A stretch of 64,000 bases of DNA from Acinetobacter brisouii CIP 110357 (GTDB lineage: Bacteria > Pseudomonadota > Gammaproteobacteria > Pseudomonadales > Moraxellaceae): positions 22,483-86,482 of the forward strand of contig NZ_KI530765.1 in the NCBI RefSeq assembly GCF_000488275.1, read 5' to 3'. The position numbers were made by a program, and so were the translations under genes. The notes under the pieces are model-generated. The model searched no databases, had not been told where the DNA came from, and saw only the letters and a program-made list of their open reading frames with translations. Below are positions 18,054 to 27,089 of the stretch, piece by piece; within the stretch, counting starts at the first letter, position 1; each line of letters opens with the position of its first letter.

Positions 18054-18950
18054 TTAATTAATTAGAGCCCGAGTGCGCTTTATATCTCTAAGCGGAGGCT
18101 CACCAAACATACGAGCGTATTCTCTATTAAACTGAGTAACACTCTCATAACCAACGCGTATAGCAGCACTACTAGCATCCATATCTTCATAAAGCATCCA
18201 ATGCCGTGCATCTTGTAGGCGCAAATTTTTTAAATACTGCAAAGGGCTTAAGCCTGTAATTGTGCGGAAATGCTGTCTAAAAGTAGATGAGCTCATATGA
18301 GCTTTGGCTGCTAATTCATTTATTGAAATACTATTGATGTAGTTTAATTTCATCCATGTAATCACTTGGGATATTTGATGACTTGGTGAGCCGACAGTAG
18401 CAAGGTGCTGGAGCATCGGACCATGTTCTCCATCCAACAATCGGATGATAATTTCTCTTTGAATTAATGGTGTAATCAATGGAATTTTGCTAGGTTCATT
18501 TAAAAGTCTTATTAAACGCGTTAAAGCATCAAGTATCCCATCATCTAATGCAATAACGGACATCGCTCTTAAAGGACCACCTTTGCATATCCCCGAAGTA
18601 TTCATTTCCGCAGCAATTTGTACAATTAAATTTGCATCAAGATCTAAGCGTAAACCTAAATAAGGTTCTGTTATTGTGGCTTGCGTTACATAAGACACAA
18701 CGGGTAAATCAATCGAATTAATAAGCGCTTGCCCAGAGCTATAATTAAAAACTTCATTTCCAAGCGTTACACGCTTGCCGCCTTGAATGGTAACACCCAA
18801 ACCTAGGCCAAAAATACAGGGCATCGGATCAGTGACTGCACTGCGACGATAAATAGATAATATTGGAATTGCTGTATTGTAGTCCCCGTCGTTTTGAGCA
18901 ATATCTTCAACTAAAGACTGGAGTAGGTTATATACATTAGGCTGATTCAT
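18054..18950 (-). CDS. AraC-family regulator
   Basis: This 298-residue protein has an AraC_N cupin-like N-terminal domain and a C-terminal double helix-turn-helix (INELAAKAHMSSSTFRQHF and AAIRVGYESVTQFNREYARMFG). It resembles YqhC-type regulators that control aldehyde or oxidoreductase genes. It is divergent from a quinone reductase and a hydrolase across a 191-bp gap, so it probably regulates them. GGAG precedes the ATG. The whole three-gene unit sits between pdif sites at 17958 and 20877. Confidence 0.8.
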   Translation of the reverse strand: MNQPNVYNLLQSLVEDIAQNDGDYNTAIPILSIYRRSAVTDPMPCIFGLGLGVTIQGGKRVTLGNEVFNYSSGQALINSIDLPVVSYVTQATITEPYLGLRLDLDANLIVQIAAEMNTSGICKGGPLRAMSVIALDDGILDALTRLIRLLNEPSKIPLITPLIQREIIIRLLDGEHGPMLQHLATVGSPSHQISQVITWMKLNYINSISINELAAKAHMSSSTFRQHFRTITGLSPLQYLKNLRLQDARHWMLYEDMDASSAAIRVGYESVTQFNREYARMFGEPPLRDIKRTRALIN

Positions 18951-19141
18951 TTTAACTCCACCATCACAAAATCAAGATATCTATAGACTGTTTAAGATTA
19001 ACAGATTAAAAAATGATTGGTTGCGCTTTAGTTATTTCTCATCATATTGGGCAAGAATTACAGCAGATTTGGCAATCGAATTTTTGATCTATAGTCCAAA
19101 ATAATATCCTCACTAGGCAAATATAATTCCGGGTATATGTG

Positions 19142-19735
19142 ATGAAAAAAGTATTAATTATTAATACACATCAGTTCTATGAAGGTATTTCTACTGGCAC
19201 ATTAAATAGCTCAATAGTTGAAATTATTAAAGACACTATGCTTAGTCTGGGTTGTGAAATTCAACTTACCGAAGTTGAAAAAGGCTATGACATCAATGAA
19301 GAGGTAAGTAAACACTTATGGGCAGATTTAATTATCACTCAGTCTCCAGTGTATTGGTTTGGTTCTCCGTGGATCTATAAAAAATATATTGATGAAGTGT
19401 TTACTGCAGGAATGATACAGGGAAGTTTTTTAACTGGTGACGGACGTACACGACAAGATCCAACCAAGCAATATGGTACAGGTGGAAAGCTTTTCGGTAA
19501 AAAGTACATGTTATCGCTAACATGGAATGCACCACGAGAAGCATTTAATGATTCTAAGCAAGAATTATTTGAAGGTAGATCTGTTGATGATGTCTTTATT
19601 CACAACACAGCAAACTACAAATTTTGTGGTGTCGAAGTGCTACCGACATTTTCATTTTTCGATGTCATAAAATCCCCTCAAATCAACAATGATATCGATC
19701 GTCTAAAACAACAACTCACTCAAATTTTTGACTAA
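19142..19735 (+). CDS. MdaB-like NAD(P)H quinone reductase (flavodoxin fold)
   Basis: About 197 residues. The start KKVLIINTHQFYEGISTGTL and the central QSPVYWFGSPWIYKKYIDEV are typical of the MdaB/NQO1-like flavodoxin-fold family, which reduces quinones by two electrons using FAD and NAD(P)H. A GTG at 19139 directly precedes the chosen ATG. The ORF is followed 30 bp later by a secreted hydrolase gene, and it is divergent from an AraC regulator. The set is likely a small stress or detoxification operon. Confidence 0.75.
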   Translation: MKKVLIINTHQFYEGISTGTLNSSIVEIIKDTMLSLGCEIQLTEVEKGYDINEEVSKHLWADLIITQSPVYWFGSPWIYKKYIDEVFTAGMIQGSFLTGDGRTRQDPTKQYGTGGKLFGKKYMLSLTWNAPREAFNDSKQELFEGRSVDDVFIHNTANYKFCGVEVLPTFSFFDVIKSPQINNDIDRLKQQLTQIFD

Positions 19736-19765
19736 TTTTTATTAATTTTCAATGAGGTTAGTAAC

Positions 19766-20854
19766 ATGAAAAATAGCACTTCGATTATCTTAAACACGAG
19801 ACTAGAAACAGGAAAATCCCAATTACATAGACTAGTTAAAAAAGGATTTTTAATTTCAACGCTAACATTTGGAACGATGATTTTTACTGCTCAAGCCACT
19901 TTTGCAGTAGAAGTAAAAACAAAGAGTAGCTCAGAAGTAAGCCAACAAAATACACGACATATAACTTTCAAAAATGGCCAGATCCTCATGGCTGGTAATT
20001 TATATTTACCAGATAACTTCAATGAGAAAAAACAATATCCTACAATTATTGTGACTCATCCTGGTGGTGGTGTAAAAGAACAAACAGCAGGTTTATATGC
20101 ACAAAAGCTGGCTAAAAAAGGCTTTATCACCTTGGCATTTGATGCCTCTCACCAAGGTGAAAGTGGCGGTGAACCTCGATTTTTAGAGAATCCAACCGAA
20201 CGTGTAGAAGATATTCGTAGTGGCGTTGATTATCTCACGACATTGAAATTCGTTGACAAGAATCGCATCGCTGCACTTGGCATTTGTGCTGGTGGTGGAT
20301 ACAGTATTAATGCAGCAATGACAGAGCATCGGATTAAGGCAGTCGGTACTGTGAGTGCAGTGGATATTGGTTTGGGATTCCGTAAGGGTTGGAATGGTGA
20401 TGGAACTTTATCAGATCAACTAAAACTACTTGATAGTGTTGCTCAGCAACGAACTCTAGAAGCAAATGGTGCAAACCCGTTATATATCAACTATGTTCCA
20501 GAACAGCCCAATGCAAACACACCACGTGATTTAAGAGAGGCTACTGAATACTATAGAACCCCTCGAGGGCAACATAAAAACTCTGGGAATCAATTGCTAT
20601 TTTCAAGTGTAGATAAAATTATTGCATTTGATGCCGCAGAAAATATCCAAGAATTACTTACACAGCCTCTTCTATTAATAGCTGGTAGTGATGCTGGATC
20701 TTTATGGCAAAGTAAGCATTTTTATGATTTAGCAAAAACTAAGAAAGAGTTATTTCTTGTTGACCATGCAACACATATGACAATGTATGATCAACCAGAT
20801 CATGTTGATAAAGCAGTAGCCAAATTGGCTTCTTTTTATAATACAAATCTTTAA
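19766..20854 (+). CDS. Exported alpha/beta hydrolase, dienelactone hydrolase-like
   Basis: This 362-residue protein has a signal sequence with an unusually long, basic N-region (cleavage probably after TAQATFA, about residue 47). The hydrolase core follows, with THPGGG as oxyanion region. The nucleophile elbow reads GICAGG, so Cys replaces the usual Ser, as in dienelactone hydrolases. The C-terminal His lies in VDHATHMTMYD. Substrate unknown. It is cotranscribed with the MdaB-like gene and ends before the pdif site at 20877. Confidence 0.75.
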   Translation: MKNSTSIILNTRLETGKSQLHRLVKKGFLISTLTFGTMIFTAQATFAVEVKTKSSSEVSQQNTRHITFKNGQILMAGNLYLPDNFNEKKQYPTIIVTHPGGGVKEQTAGLYAQKLAKKGFITLAFDASHQGESGGEPRFLENPTERVEDIRSGVDYLTTLKFVDKNRIAALGICAGGGYSINAAMTEHRIKAVGTVSAVDIGLGFRKGWNGDGTLSDQLKLLDSVAQQRTLEANGANPLYINYVPEQPNANTPRDLREATEYYRTPRGQHKNSGNQLLFSSVDKIIAFDAAENIQELLTQPLLLIAGSDAGSLWQSKHFYDLAKTKKELFLVDHATHMTMYDQPDHVDKAVAKLASFYNTNL

Positions 20855-20876
20855 TTTTCGTGCTTAAATATTGACT

Positions 20877-20904
20877 ATTTAACATAATGGTCGTTATGCG
20901 AAAC
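20877..20904 (-). other. XerC/XerD recombination site (pdif), D-to-C orientation
   Basis: On the minus strand: XerC arm GTTTCGCATAA, spacer CGACCA, XerD arm TTATGTTAAAT. It is inverted relative to the site at 17958 and closes that module. Confidence 0.8.
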
Positions 20905-20957
20905 GCATTAAGTTAAATAAATATAAATCAATAACTTAAAAAATTTCAAAAAACCCA

Positions 20958-20991
20958 AAAAAAGCCGACTTTGAAACAAGTCGGCTTTTTT
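20958..20991. terminator. Rho-independent terminator after the hydrolase gene
   Basis: Stem AAAAAAGCCGACTT with its complement around a six-base loop; the flanks make it usable on both strands. Confidence 0.85.
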
Positions 20992-21204
20992 ATGCTCAAT
21001 TCTGGAATCTTTCGCCAATAGAATTGATTATTTTTTAATCAAAAATAGCAATTCCATATGCTTTATAAGCCTTTTATGGTCAAAAGAATCCACAATTTCT
21101 GCGGATAACCCTTGGGATAAATTTTAAACAATCCTGTACGCTCAGGAGGACATAAATTAGGGATCATTGCGTCTATGTCAGTATGGAGATTTTTCTTATG
21201 ATGA

Positions 21205-21336
21205 AGTCATGCAGGAACAGGATGTTCCGGAACGTAAAATGGATATTTATGTTCTAGCGCAAGGATCGTGAGGTACGACAGGATGTTATACCTAGAACTG
21301 AATATGAAAAACCCCGGCAGGATGTCGGGGTTTTTC
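21205..21336 (+). ncRNA. Candidate small RNA, repeat element copy A
   Basis: This is the most diverged of three copies (others at 29348 and 35199). It has a hairpin GGAACAGGATGTTCC at 21214-21228, then a conserved GGATCGTGAGG segment, then a terminator at 21307-21335 whose loop again contains AGGAT. The order of hairpins and GGA loops is conserved between copies although the intervening bases differ. No ORF is conserved. Function unknown. Confidence 0.5.
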
Positions 21337-21354
21337 ATTGCTTAAATATAACAA

Positions 21355-21705
21355 TCAGTTGGCAGTATCTAATTGGTTTTGGTTGATAAATTTAATCAAT
21401 GAATCCTGAATAAATTCTTCAAATTCAATATCTTTCTCTTTTAAGATTTCTTCAATTTTTTCTATAGTTTCACTTTCTAACTCAAATTCTATTTCACCTG
21501 ATGTTTCCATGAGTAAATCATAGTTATTTTCGACCATCTTTTTAAAGGTCGCTTCTAGGTCATTTTTCAATGGCACATTGAAAGACAGATGTAATGAGCT
21601 ATTAATAATTTCAACATGGGTATACCCAATAGATTCAGTACATTTTCCTACAAATCCTAAGTGCTTCATAATGATTCTTAAATGTAGTGATAGCACTTTC
21701 ATCAT
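21355..21705 (-). CDS. Hypothetical small acidic protein
   Basis: This 116-residue protein is not recognised. The C-terminal half is highly acidic and probably helical (a Glu-rich run at about 70-95, then EEFIQDSLIKFINQ). There is no membrane segment or clear catalytic motif. Alternative starts at Met2 or Met13 are possible. It lies between repeat copy A and the first HigBA pair, inside the pdif interval 20877-22440, so it is probably module cargo. Confidence 0.5.
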   Translation of the reverse strand: MMKVLSLHLRIIMKHLGFVGKCTESIGYTHVEIINSSLHLSFNVPLKNDLEATFKKMVENNYDLLMETSGEIEFELESETIEKIEEILKEKDIEFEEFIQDSLIKFINQNQLDTAN

Positions 21706-21757
21706 ACTTCAGAGATTACTTAGCTCTAGTTTTTTTATGTTTTAACTGTTAAAATTT

Positions 21758-21779
21758 TTATACGCCATTGACGTATAAA
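21758..21779. promoter_or_regulatory. HigBA operator/promoter palindrome (copy 1)
   Basis: Inverted repeat TTATACG-CCATTGA-CGTATAA just before the toxin start, repeated with the same spacing at 28736. Autoregulation by the antitoxin is the expected role. Confidence 0.55.
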
Positions 21780-21785
21780 GAGTCC

Positions 21786-22106
21786 ATGTTATTCATTGAA
21801 ACTAGCATCTTTACCAAGCAAATTAAAGACCTTGTATCTGATGAGGAATACCGCCAACTTCAACAAGATCTTTTGGTTCAGCCTGATAAAGGTGATCTTA
21901 TCAAAAATGGCGGTGGTATTCGCAAAGTACGTTGTGCTCAAGGTAACAAAGGGAAAAGTGGCGGAATACGAGTGATTTATTATTGGGTCACCGAGGACGA
22001 TCAAATCTTTTTCTTAGTGGCTTATCCAAAATCAGTGAAAGATAACTTAACTGATAAGGAAACAGCCATTCTGCGCCAACTCGTGAAGGAGCAATTTCAT
22101 GGATAA
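21786..22106 (+). CDS. higB: HigB/RelE-type toxin, copy 1
   Basis: About 106 residues of the RelE/ParE-fold HigB family, recognised by the KVRCAQGNKGKSGGIRVIYY core and the downstream LVAYPKSVKDNL. Such toxins cleave mRNA on ribosomes. The ATG at 21786 is preferred over an upstream in-frame TTG inside the operator. The toxin gene precedes and overlaps the antitoxin gene by 8 bp, the reversed order typical of hig loci. The protein is identical to copy 2 (28409-28729), while the DNA differs at synonymous positions. Confidence 0.85.
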   Translation: MLFIETSIFTKQIKDLVSDEEYRQLQQDLLVQPDKGDLIKNGGGIRKVRCAQGNKGKSGGIRVIYYWVTEDDQIFFLVAYPKSVKDNLTDKETAILRQLVKEQFHG

Positions 22107-22371
22107 CAACTTATTTGATGACTTGGTTGCTTCAATCAAAGAAGCTGGAGCTATCAAACGTAAAGAGGTAAAAGCAAGCCGAGTTACAGAACTCGAATTG
22201 CCTGATATTAAAGAAGTACGTGAAAAAACTGGCTTGAGCCAAAATGAATTTGCTGCACGTCTACATATTAGCCCACGTACCTTGCAAAATTGGGAACAGG
22301 GACGACGCTATCCAACAGGACCAGCAGCTACATTAATTCGAATTTTAGATGCTCACCCAAGCCTTATTTGA
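22099..22371 (+). CDS. higA: HigA antitoxin (XRE), copy 1
   Basis: This 90-residue protein has an XRE helix-turn-helix (TGLSQNEFAARLHISPRTLQ, about residues 45-64) and the HigA-type tail NWEQGRRYPTGPAATLIRI. It neutralises HigB and represses the operon through the palindrome at 21758. The amino-acid sequence is identical to the copy at 28144-28416. The terminator and a pdif site follow within 70 bp. Confidence 0.9.
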   Translation: MDNNLFDDLVASIKEAGAIKRKEVKASRVTELELPDIKEVREKTGLSQNEFAARLHISPRTLQNWEQGRRYPTGPAATLIRILDAHPSLI

Positions 22372-22383
22372 AAAAATAATTTA

Positions 22384-22412
22384 AAAAATGGGAGCTTAAT
22401 GCTCCCATTTTT
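22384..22412. terminator. Terminator of higBA copy 1
   Basis: Twelve-base stem AAAAATGGGAGC with its complement around TTAAT. It directly abuts the pdif site at 22414. Confidence 0.85.
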
Positions 22413-22413
22413 G

Positions 22414-22440
22414 ACTTCGCATAAGAGATTTATGTTAAAT
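22414..22440 (+). other. pdif-type XerC/XerD site with a 5-base spacer
   Basis: XerC arm ACTTCGCATAA, spacer GAGAT, XerD arm TTATGTTAAAT. The arms match the family, but the spacer is one base shorter than the usual six, which may affect function. Confidence 0.7.
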
Positions 22441-22540
22441 ATTTAATAAAAAGCCCAAATCTAATGACCTAGACTTTAAATTTTACATCTTCTTAAAATT
22501 GAGAAGTTAATTTACTTATCTTAGGTGGCTAATTTAATCT

Positions 22541-24265
22541 TTAGTTAATCTCTGTCAACTGATATACCTTATTTGCTAAAGATTTACTTCTGATTTGAAT
22601 TTCTTCTTCAGAGCCACTCCAGTTTTGATCTAAAAAATTCTCTGTTAGATGGTAGTTATGTTCTTGTAATAATTTAACTTTATCTTTTAAATCTAGATCC
22701 TTTAGTTTTTCATTGTTGAGTTTAGAACCTACTAGAAGTAAATTTCCGATATTAGCCATATATGGAAGTTTAGTAGATTGGCTAATTAAATGTTCAATGG
22801 TTAAATCAGAAAACTCGCTACTGTAAGGTTTATTAGGTATATTATCTAATACTGTAAATAAAGAATATTTAATGACATTTTTATGTTTAGTATTCTTATT
22901 ATCATAAGTTAATTTCTCAAAATTAAGAATAAACTCATCTTTGGAAACAGCTATTTTTTTCAATGCCTTCTTAAATTCAGTAAAGATCGAATTGAGGTCA
23001 GCTACGTTTTGAGCTTTATGAACACTCTGAGCTGTTTCATTATATAGAGTCGTTAATGTTCCACCTGTTTTTCGACGGCAAACACCATTAAATTGAAAGT
23101 GAAATTTTTCAATAGTAGAGATAAAATTTCTAAGGAGTCTTGTAGTCATTATCTCTTTTTTTGAAGAAATTAGTATGGATAATAGCAGTGGATAAACAAT
23201 CTTAATCTTTAGATCTTGTATGGTTTTTAAACTAAAAATTAAAGGTTTATTTTTAGTATCTTTCTGAATTGTGTCGGGATCTAGAATATTTAGATAGCAA
23301 TCACTACTTTCAACAAGATTTTTTAAAAAAACTTGGCAATCTATTGGCTTATCACCTAACTTTTCTTTAATTGTAGGAAATAATTTTTTTACAGTTGTAA
23401 TGCTTTCTGTTGCATTCCAATAATGATAAAGATATTGGTCAACAATAGTTTTATCTTGTTTATCTTTTAAAGTATCTAATTTTTCGATCAAGGATAACCA
23501 TAATCCTTCAGATTCATCATAATCGACATGGGAATTTGGTAAATTTTTTAATAGTAAGTTTTTTACTAGATCTGAGACATTTAACTCTCGACCACGAGCA
23601 TTTAAAGTTTCAAATATTAAGTAAGCATCAACTTCGTTATCCAACAAGATATACACTAATTTTAATTTTAAAATTTTTGATCGTACATCTTTTACCTTTT
23701 GTATTAGTGTTTCTCGATAAGTAGATGATTCTTTATTCAGTTTAAATTTTTCTAGGTAATCATCCAAAAGTTGCTTAATTAAGTTAAAAGCATCTTTAAG
23801 TTTGGTCTCTTCAAAGCTCATGCTTTGAGATGTTTGATTAAGATGTACAGTTTCATATTTTTGTATTTCACGCTGAAAATATGGATATGATGTTTCTGGA
23901 GCTAAGATAAATTGTTTTTTGTTATCAGCATCATTACCTTCAATATAATTTTGTACACCCTTAGCTAATTCTTCCTCACCTAATTCTTTAAATTTTTCAC
24001 GAATTGCAGAGAGAATAATCGTCACAGTTGTAAAACGTTGCTGACCATCCACTAAACCGACCATTGGTTTTTCCACAATATAGGCAACAACAGAACCGAT
24101 AAAGTAGTTGGCATCCTGATTTTCGACTATATCATTCCAAAAGTCTTCTATCTCTTCAGACTCCCAAGAATAAGCTCTTTGGAATCTAGGTATTTTAAAG
24201 AAGGTCCCTCTAAGTAGTTCTTGAATTTCTTTATCTTGCGCTTCAATTTTCATTTTTAATTCCAA
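22541..24265 (-). CDS. DUF262/DUF1524 protein, GmrSD-like restriction factor
   Basis: This 574-residue protein has an N-terminal ParB-like DUF262 domain with FFKIPRFQRAYSWE (about 21-34) and the nucleotide-handling signature DGQQRFTT (about 73-80). The C-terminal DUF1524 HNH-like region contains TIEHLISQS, GNLLLV and a later Lys/Asn pair. GmrSD-type proteins are modification-dependent type IV restriction enzymes. The HNH motif is atypical (EHLISQ where EHxxPQ is usual), so cleavage is not certain. It ends a three-gene leftward unit after a SacI-like nuclease and a controller. Confidence 0.75.
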   Translation of the reverse strand: MELKMKIEAQDKEIQELLRGTFFKIPRFQRAYSWESEEIEDFWNDIVENQDANYFIGSVVAYIVEKPMVGLVDGQQRFTTVTIILSAIREKFKELGEEELAKGVQNYIEGNDADNKKQFILAPETSYPYFQREIQKYETVHLNQTSQSMSFEETKLKDAFNLIKQLLDDYLEKFKLNKESSTYRETLIQKVKDVRSKILKLKLVYILLDNEVDAYLIFETLNARGRELNVSDLVKNLLLKNLPNSHVDYDESEGLWLSLIEKLDTLKDKQDKTIVDQYLYHYWNATESITTVKKLFPTIKEKLGDKPIDCQVFLKNLVESSDCYLNILDPDTIQKDTKNKPLIFSLKTIQDLKIKIVYPLLLSILISSKKEIMTTRLLRNFISTIEKFHFQFNGVCRRKTGGTLTTLYNETAQSVHKAQNVADLNSIFTEFKKALKKIAVSKDEFILNFEKLTYDNKNTKHKNVIKYSLFTVLDNIPNKPYSSEFSDLTIEHLISQSTKLPYMANIGNLLLVGSKLNNEKLKDLDLKDKVKLLQEHNYHLTENFLDQNWSGSEEEIQIRSKSLANKVYQLTEIN

Positions 24266-24270
24266 ACTAT

Positions 24271-25401
24271 TTAGATGTCAGATGGTGTTTCAGGAAAACA
24301 TTCATTCCAAATATTTCTAGTATTTATTGGTCTATCATAAGCATTAATGAACGTTCTTAATTGAGCTAATAAGTATTCCAATTGAACGGCATCTAGTAGT
24401 GTTATTTGGGAACAAATAAAACTTTGAATATCAATGAAGTTGAAAGTATGAGGGTTCTTAATAAATCCTGATGATTTATTCAAATTAGCAATTTCTTTTA
24501 AGGCTTGTGTATCTTCAGGAATACGACAAATAAAGGTGATTGGCGTATCTAAGTGGTTCAGCGCATGCAGAACATCATAGCTATCACTAAGTCTTTTATT
24601 ATCAATTTTTTTCAATGTAACTTCTAATATAGAAAAAGCTTTTCTATCCCTCAAAAGAACTAAATCACCAGGTTTTTTAGAAGTTGTATTCGTTCCCGAA
24701 ACACTTTCTCTTGTCCCTTCTACAATTACTTTTTGATCATGTAGATAAATGGCTTCAAGAAGAATACCTATAAAAAATTGAGGAATTGTTCCACCTTCTA
24801 CTGCAGTAGAAATGAACTTCCATAGATTAAGAGCCAATTCTTGAGATGATGCTATATCTACAATACCTACTGAAACTGTAGACTGTGCATGAATGTCGGC
24901 TAATTCTTTAAGCCTAAACATGAATAAATTAATCAAAAAACTATAATCTTCTGTTTGACTAAAGTTTTTATCAAGTAATTTTAAATAGTTTACTACGGCT
25001 TCAGCTGCTCGTTGAGGTCTTTTACCCTCTGCCCACTCCATACTCAGCACATTGGTATTTTTAGCAACGTTTAATGGATCTGATTTACCACATGGTATTT
25101 TCAAATCTCTTAATGCTAAAAAAATACCGTTTTCAAAAATTGCTCGTGGGCTACAGTCATAAAACTTGTTTAAAAAATCATAACTACTGTTTAAGTGTTT
25201 TCCTACAATAGCAGTGAGAACAATTCCCCTAAAACCCTTTGCAGTAATTTTGGCATGCACAACATTTTGTAAAATTGAATCGGCCTGTTCAAATAAAGGA
25301 TGGCTAGAAAAATCATCTATAGTCAAATGACTTATATTTGAATATAAATCTTCAACATATTGTTTAGCTTTAATATTTCTTTCTTCAGGTGTGATCGACA
25401 T
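24271..25401 (-). CDS. Putative type II restriction endonuclease, SacI-like
   Basis: This 376-residue protein resembles R.SacI in overall plan: a helical N-terminal half, a conserved segment around SPRAIFENGIFLALRDLKIP, a nuclease-like stretch GDLVLLRDRKAFSILEVTLKK, and an end WNECFPET comparable to SacI's WAEIFPET. The D...E-V-x-x-K arrangement fits a PD-(D/E)XK active site. SacI cuts GAGCTC and its partner is a C5 methylase, consistent with the divergent methylase here. The identification is by eye and the site specificity is not established. Confidence 0.55.
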   Translation of the reverse strand: MSITPEERNIKAKQYVEDLYSNISHLTIDDFSSHPLFEQADSILQNVVHAKITAKGFRGIVLTAIVGKHLNSSYDFLNKFYDCSPRAIFENGIFLALRDLKIPCGKSDPLNVAKNTNVLSMEWAEGKRPQRAAEAVVNYLKLLDKNFSQTEDYSFLINLFMFRLKELADIHAQSTVSVGIVDIASSQELALNLWKFISTAVEGGTIPQFFIGILLEAIYLHDQKVIVEGTRESVSGTNTTSKKPGDLVLLRDRKAFSILEVTLKKIDNKRLSDSYDVLHALNHLDTPITFICRIPEDTQALKEIANLNKSSGFIKNPHTFNFIDIQSFICSQITLLDAVQLEYLLAQLRTFINAYDRPINTRNIWNECFPETPSDI

Positions 25402-25653
25402 TTAAAACTCAAAAAATTTTAGAACTAAGTTCTGAAGGTTCTGATTAGATGAAATTCGATAAATTTTCAGTAAACTTTTTAGCTCTAAAATGTCTAAACG
25501 TCTTTCTAATCTTTCAATTTTAGAAATATCTGCCTGAGAAATATCTAACAATGTAGCTACTTCTTTTTGAGAGATTCCTAATCTTTTTCTTTCACTAGAT
25601 AAGATTTGGATAAGCTCAATATAATCAGAATTATAAATAGTTTTTACTTTCAT
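25402..25653 (-). CDS. XRE-type controller protein
   Basis: This 83-residue protein has a clear helix-turn-helix (RKRLGISQKEVATLLDISQ, about 23-41, then DISKIE). It lies between the methylase and nuclease genes, with its stop adjacent to the nuclease start. In many restriction-modification systems such a C protein delays nuclease expression until DNA is methylated. It is divergent from the methylase with a 78-bp intergenic region that would hold its operator. Confidence 0.75.
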   Translation of the reverse strand: MKVKTIYNSDYIELIQILSSERKRLGISQKEVATLLDISQADISKIERLERRLDILELKSLLKIYRISSNQNLQNLVLKFFEF

Positions 25654-25731
25654 ATATTTACCAAATATCTAGTGACTTATTTTAAAGAAAATGTAAAATA
25701 TTCGAAATTGGAATATTTTGAGATTGATTTA

Positions 25732-26817
25732 ATGAAGGCTATTTCTTTATTTAGTGGAGCAGGAGGCATGGATGTGGGAATGATTACCGCAGGATTCTCC
25801 GTTCAAATAGCCAATGAAATTGATCCAACTGCTTGTAAAACTTATGCTTTAAATCATAAAAGCTGTTTATTGATTGAGGGTGATCTTGATCAAAATCTAG
25901 AAAAATTCAATGGAATATCAGATATTGATTTAATCTTTGGTGGTCCCCCATGCCAAGGTTTTTCTGTAGCAGGCAAAATGGATCTGAAAGATCCTCGTTC
26001 GAAGCTAGTATTTTCATTTTTAGATGTAGTAAGACGAGTTTCTCCTAATGCGTTTGTTATGGAAAATGTCAAAGCATTAGGTGCATTAGAAAAGTTTAGC
26101 CACATTAAACAAGAAATCATCTCCCAAGCTAATGATATGGGTTATAGAGTTTCCGTAATTCAACTAAATGCAAAAGATTTTGGTGTTCCTCAATCTCGTG
26201 AACGTGTCTTTTTCATTGGCTTAAAAAATGGGGATCACATTACATTAGATGATTTTGAACAATATTGTGAGGATGCCCCTAGTATTAGAGAAGCAATTTC
26301 TCATTTAGGTGCAGCAGGATCAGTAACGAATCCTCATATCACCAATGCAAAAATTACGATTGCCAAGAATCCAGTTTTAAGAAAATCTGCCTATGCAGGA
26401 ATGTTATTTAATGGGCAAGGTAGACCCTTAAATCCTGACTCATGGAGTAGTACTCTACCAGCATCAATGGGTGGGAATAGAACGCCAATTATTGATGAAA
26501 ATCACTTATATGATTACGGTGAAAGTTGGGTTGAGAAATATCATTCAGATTTAATTAATGGTAAGGATATTACTACTCTACAAGTCCCTAAATCCTTAAG
26601 AAGGCTAACGATTGATGAAGCTAAAATCATTCAAACTTTTCCAGAGGACTATAAATTTTATGGAACTCAATCAAGAATTTTTACACAAATCGGAAATGCT
26701 GTTCCATGTAAATTGGCTGAAGTTGTCGGGGCGGTTGTAAAAAACAAATTAGATAATAAAGTATTAAAAACAACTCGAAATGAATATAAAAGTGATCTAT
26801 TTCCTGAATTGATGTAA
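25732..26817 (+). CDS. DNA (cytosine-5) methyltransferase
   Basis: About 361 residues with the ordered C5-methylase motifs: I, SLFSGAGGMDVG; IV, GGPPCQGFS with catalytic Cys74; VI, MENVK; VIII, QSRERVFFIG; a short target-recognition region; then IQTFPEDY (IX) and QIGNAVPCKLAE (X). The start is at 25732; the frame extends 42 codons upstream but that stretch would overlap the divergent controller gene. It is the protective partner of the SacI-like nuclease. Confidence 0.9.
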   Translation: MKAISLFSGAGGMDVGMITAGFSVQIANEIDPTACKTYALNHKSCLLIEGDLDQNLEKFNGISDIDLIFGGPPCQGFSVAGKMDLKDPRSKLVFSFLDVVRRVSPNAFVMENVKALGALEKFSHIKQEIISQANDMGYRVSVIQLNAKDFGVPQSRERVFFIGLKNGDHITLDDFEQYCEDAPSIREAISHLGAAGSVTNPHITNAKITIAKNPVLRKSAYAGMLFNGQGRPLNPDSWSSTLPASMGGNRTPIIDENHLYDYGESWVEKYHSDLINGKDITTLQVPKSLRRLTIDEAKIIQTFPEDYKFYGTQSRIFTQIGNAVPCKLAEVVGAVVKNKLDNKVLKTTRNEYKSDLFPELM

Positions 26818-26850
26818 GACTCAGAGTTGTTTTATTTCAATATAAGTTTT

Positions 26851-26880
26851 AAAGCCTAGATCTGAGGTCTAGGCTTTTTT
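26851..26880 (+). terminator. Terminator of the methyltransferase gene
   Basis: Stem AAGCCTAGA/TCTAGGCTT with a six-T tail. The next 200 bases hold nothing recognised. Confidence 0.85.
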
Positions 26881-27089
26881 GATTTCATATATATAACAGC
26901 AATTCTCTCCTAGATGAACGATGTATGGCGCTTCAGTCTAAAAGGCTTGTCCTAGGAGTAGGGGAAATTGAGTGAGAGCATTTAATTGATTTATGCGACA
27001 AAGGCTGTCGTTAGGATTTTTCCGCCTATGTATATTGTTTCTATTACGTATTAATATTTATAAGTAAATTTTTAAATAAGAGGGAAATT

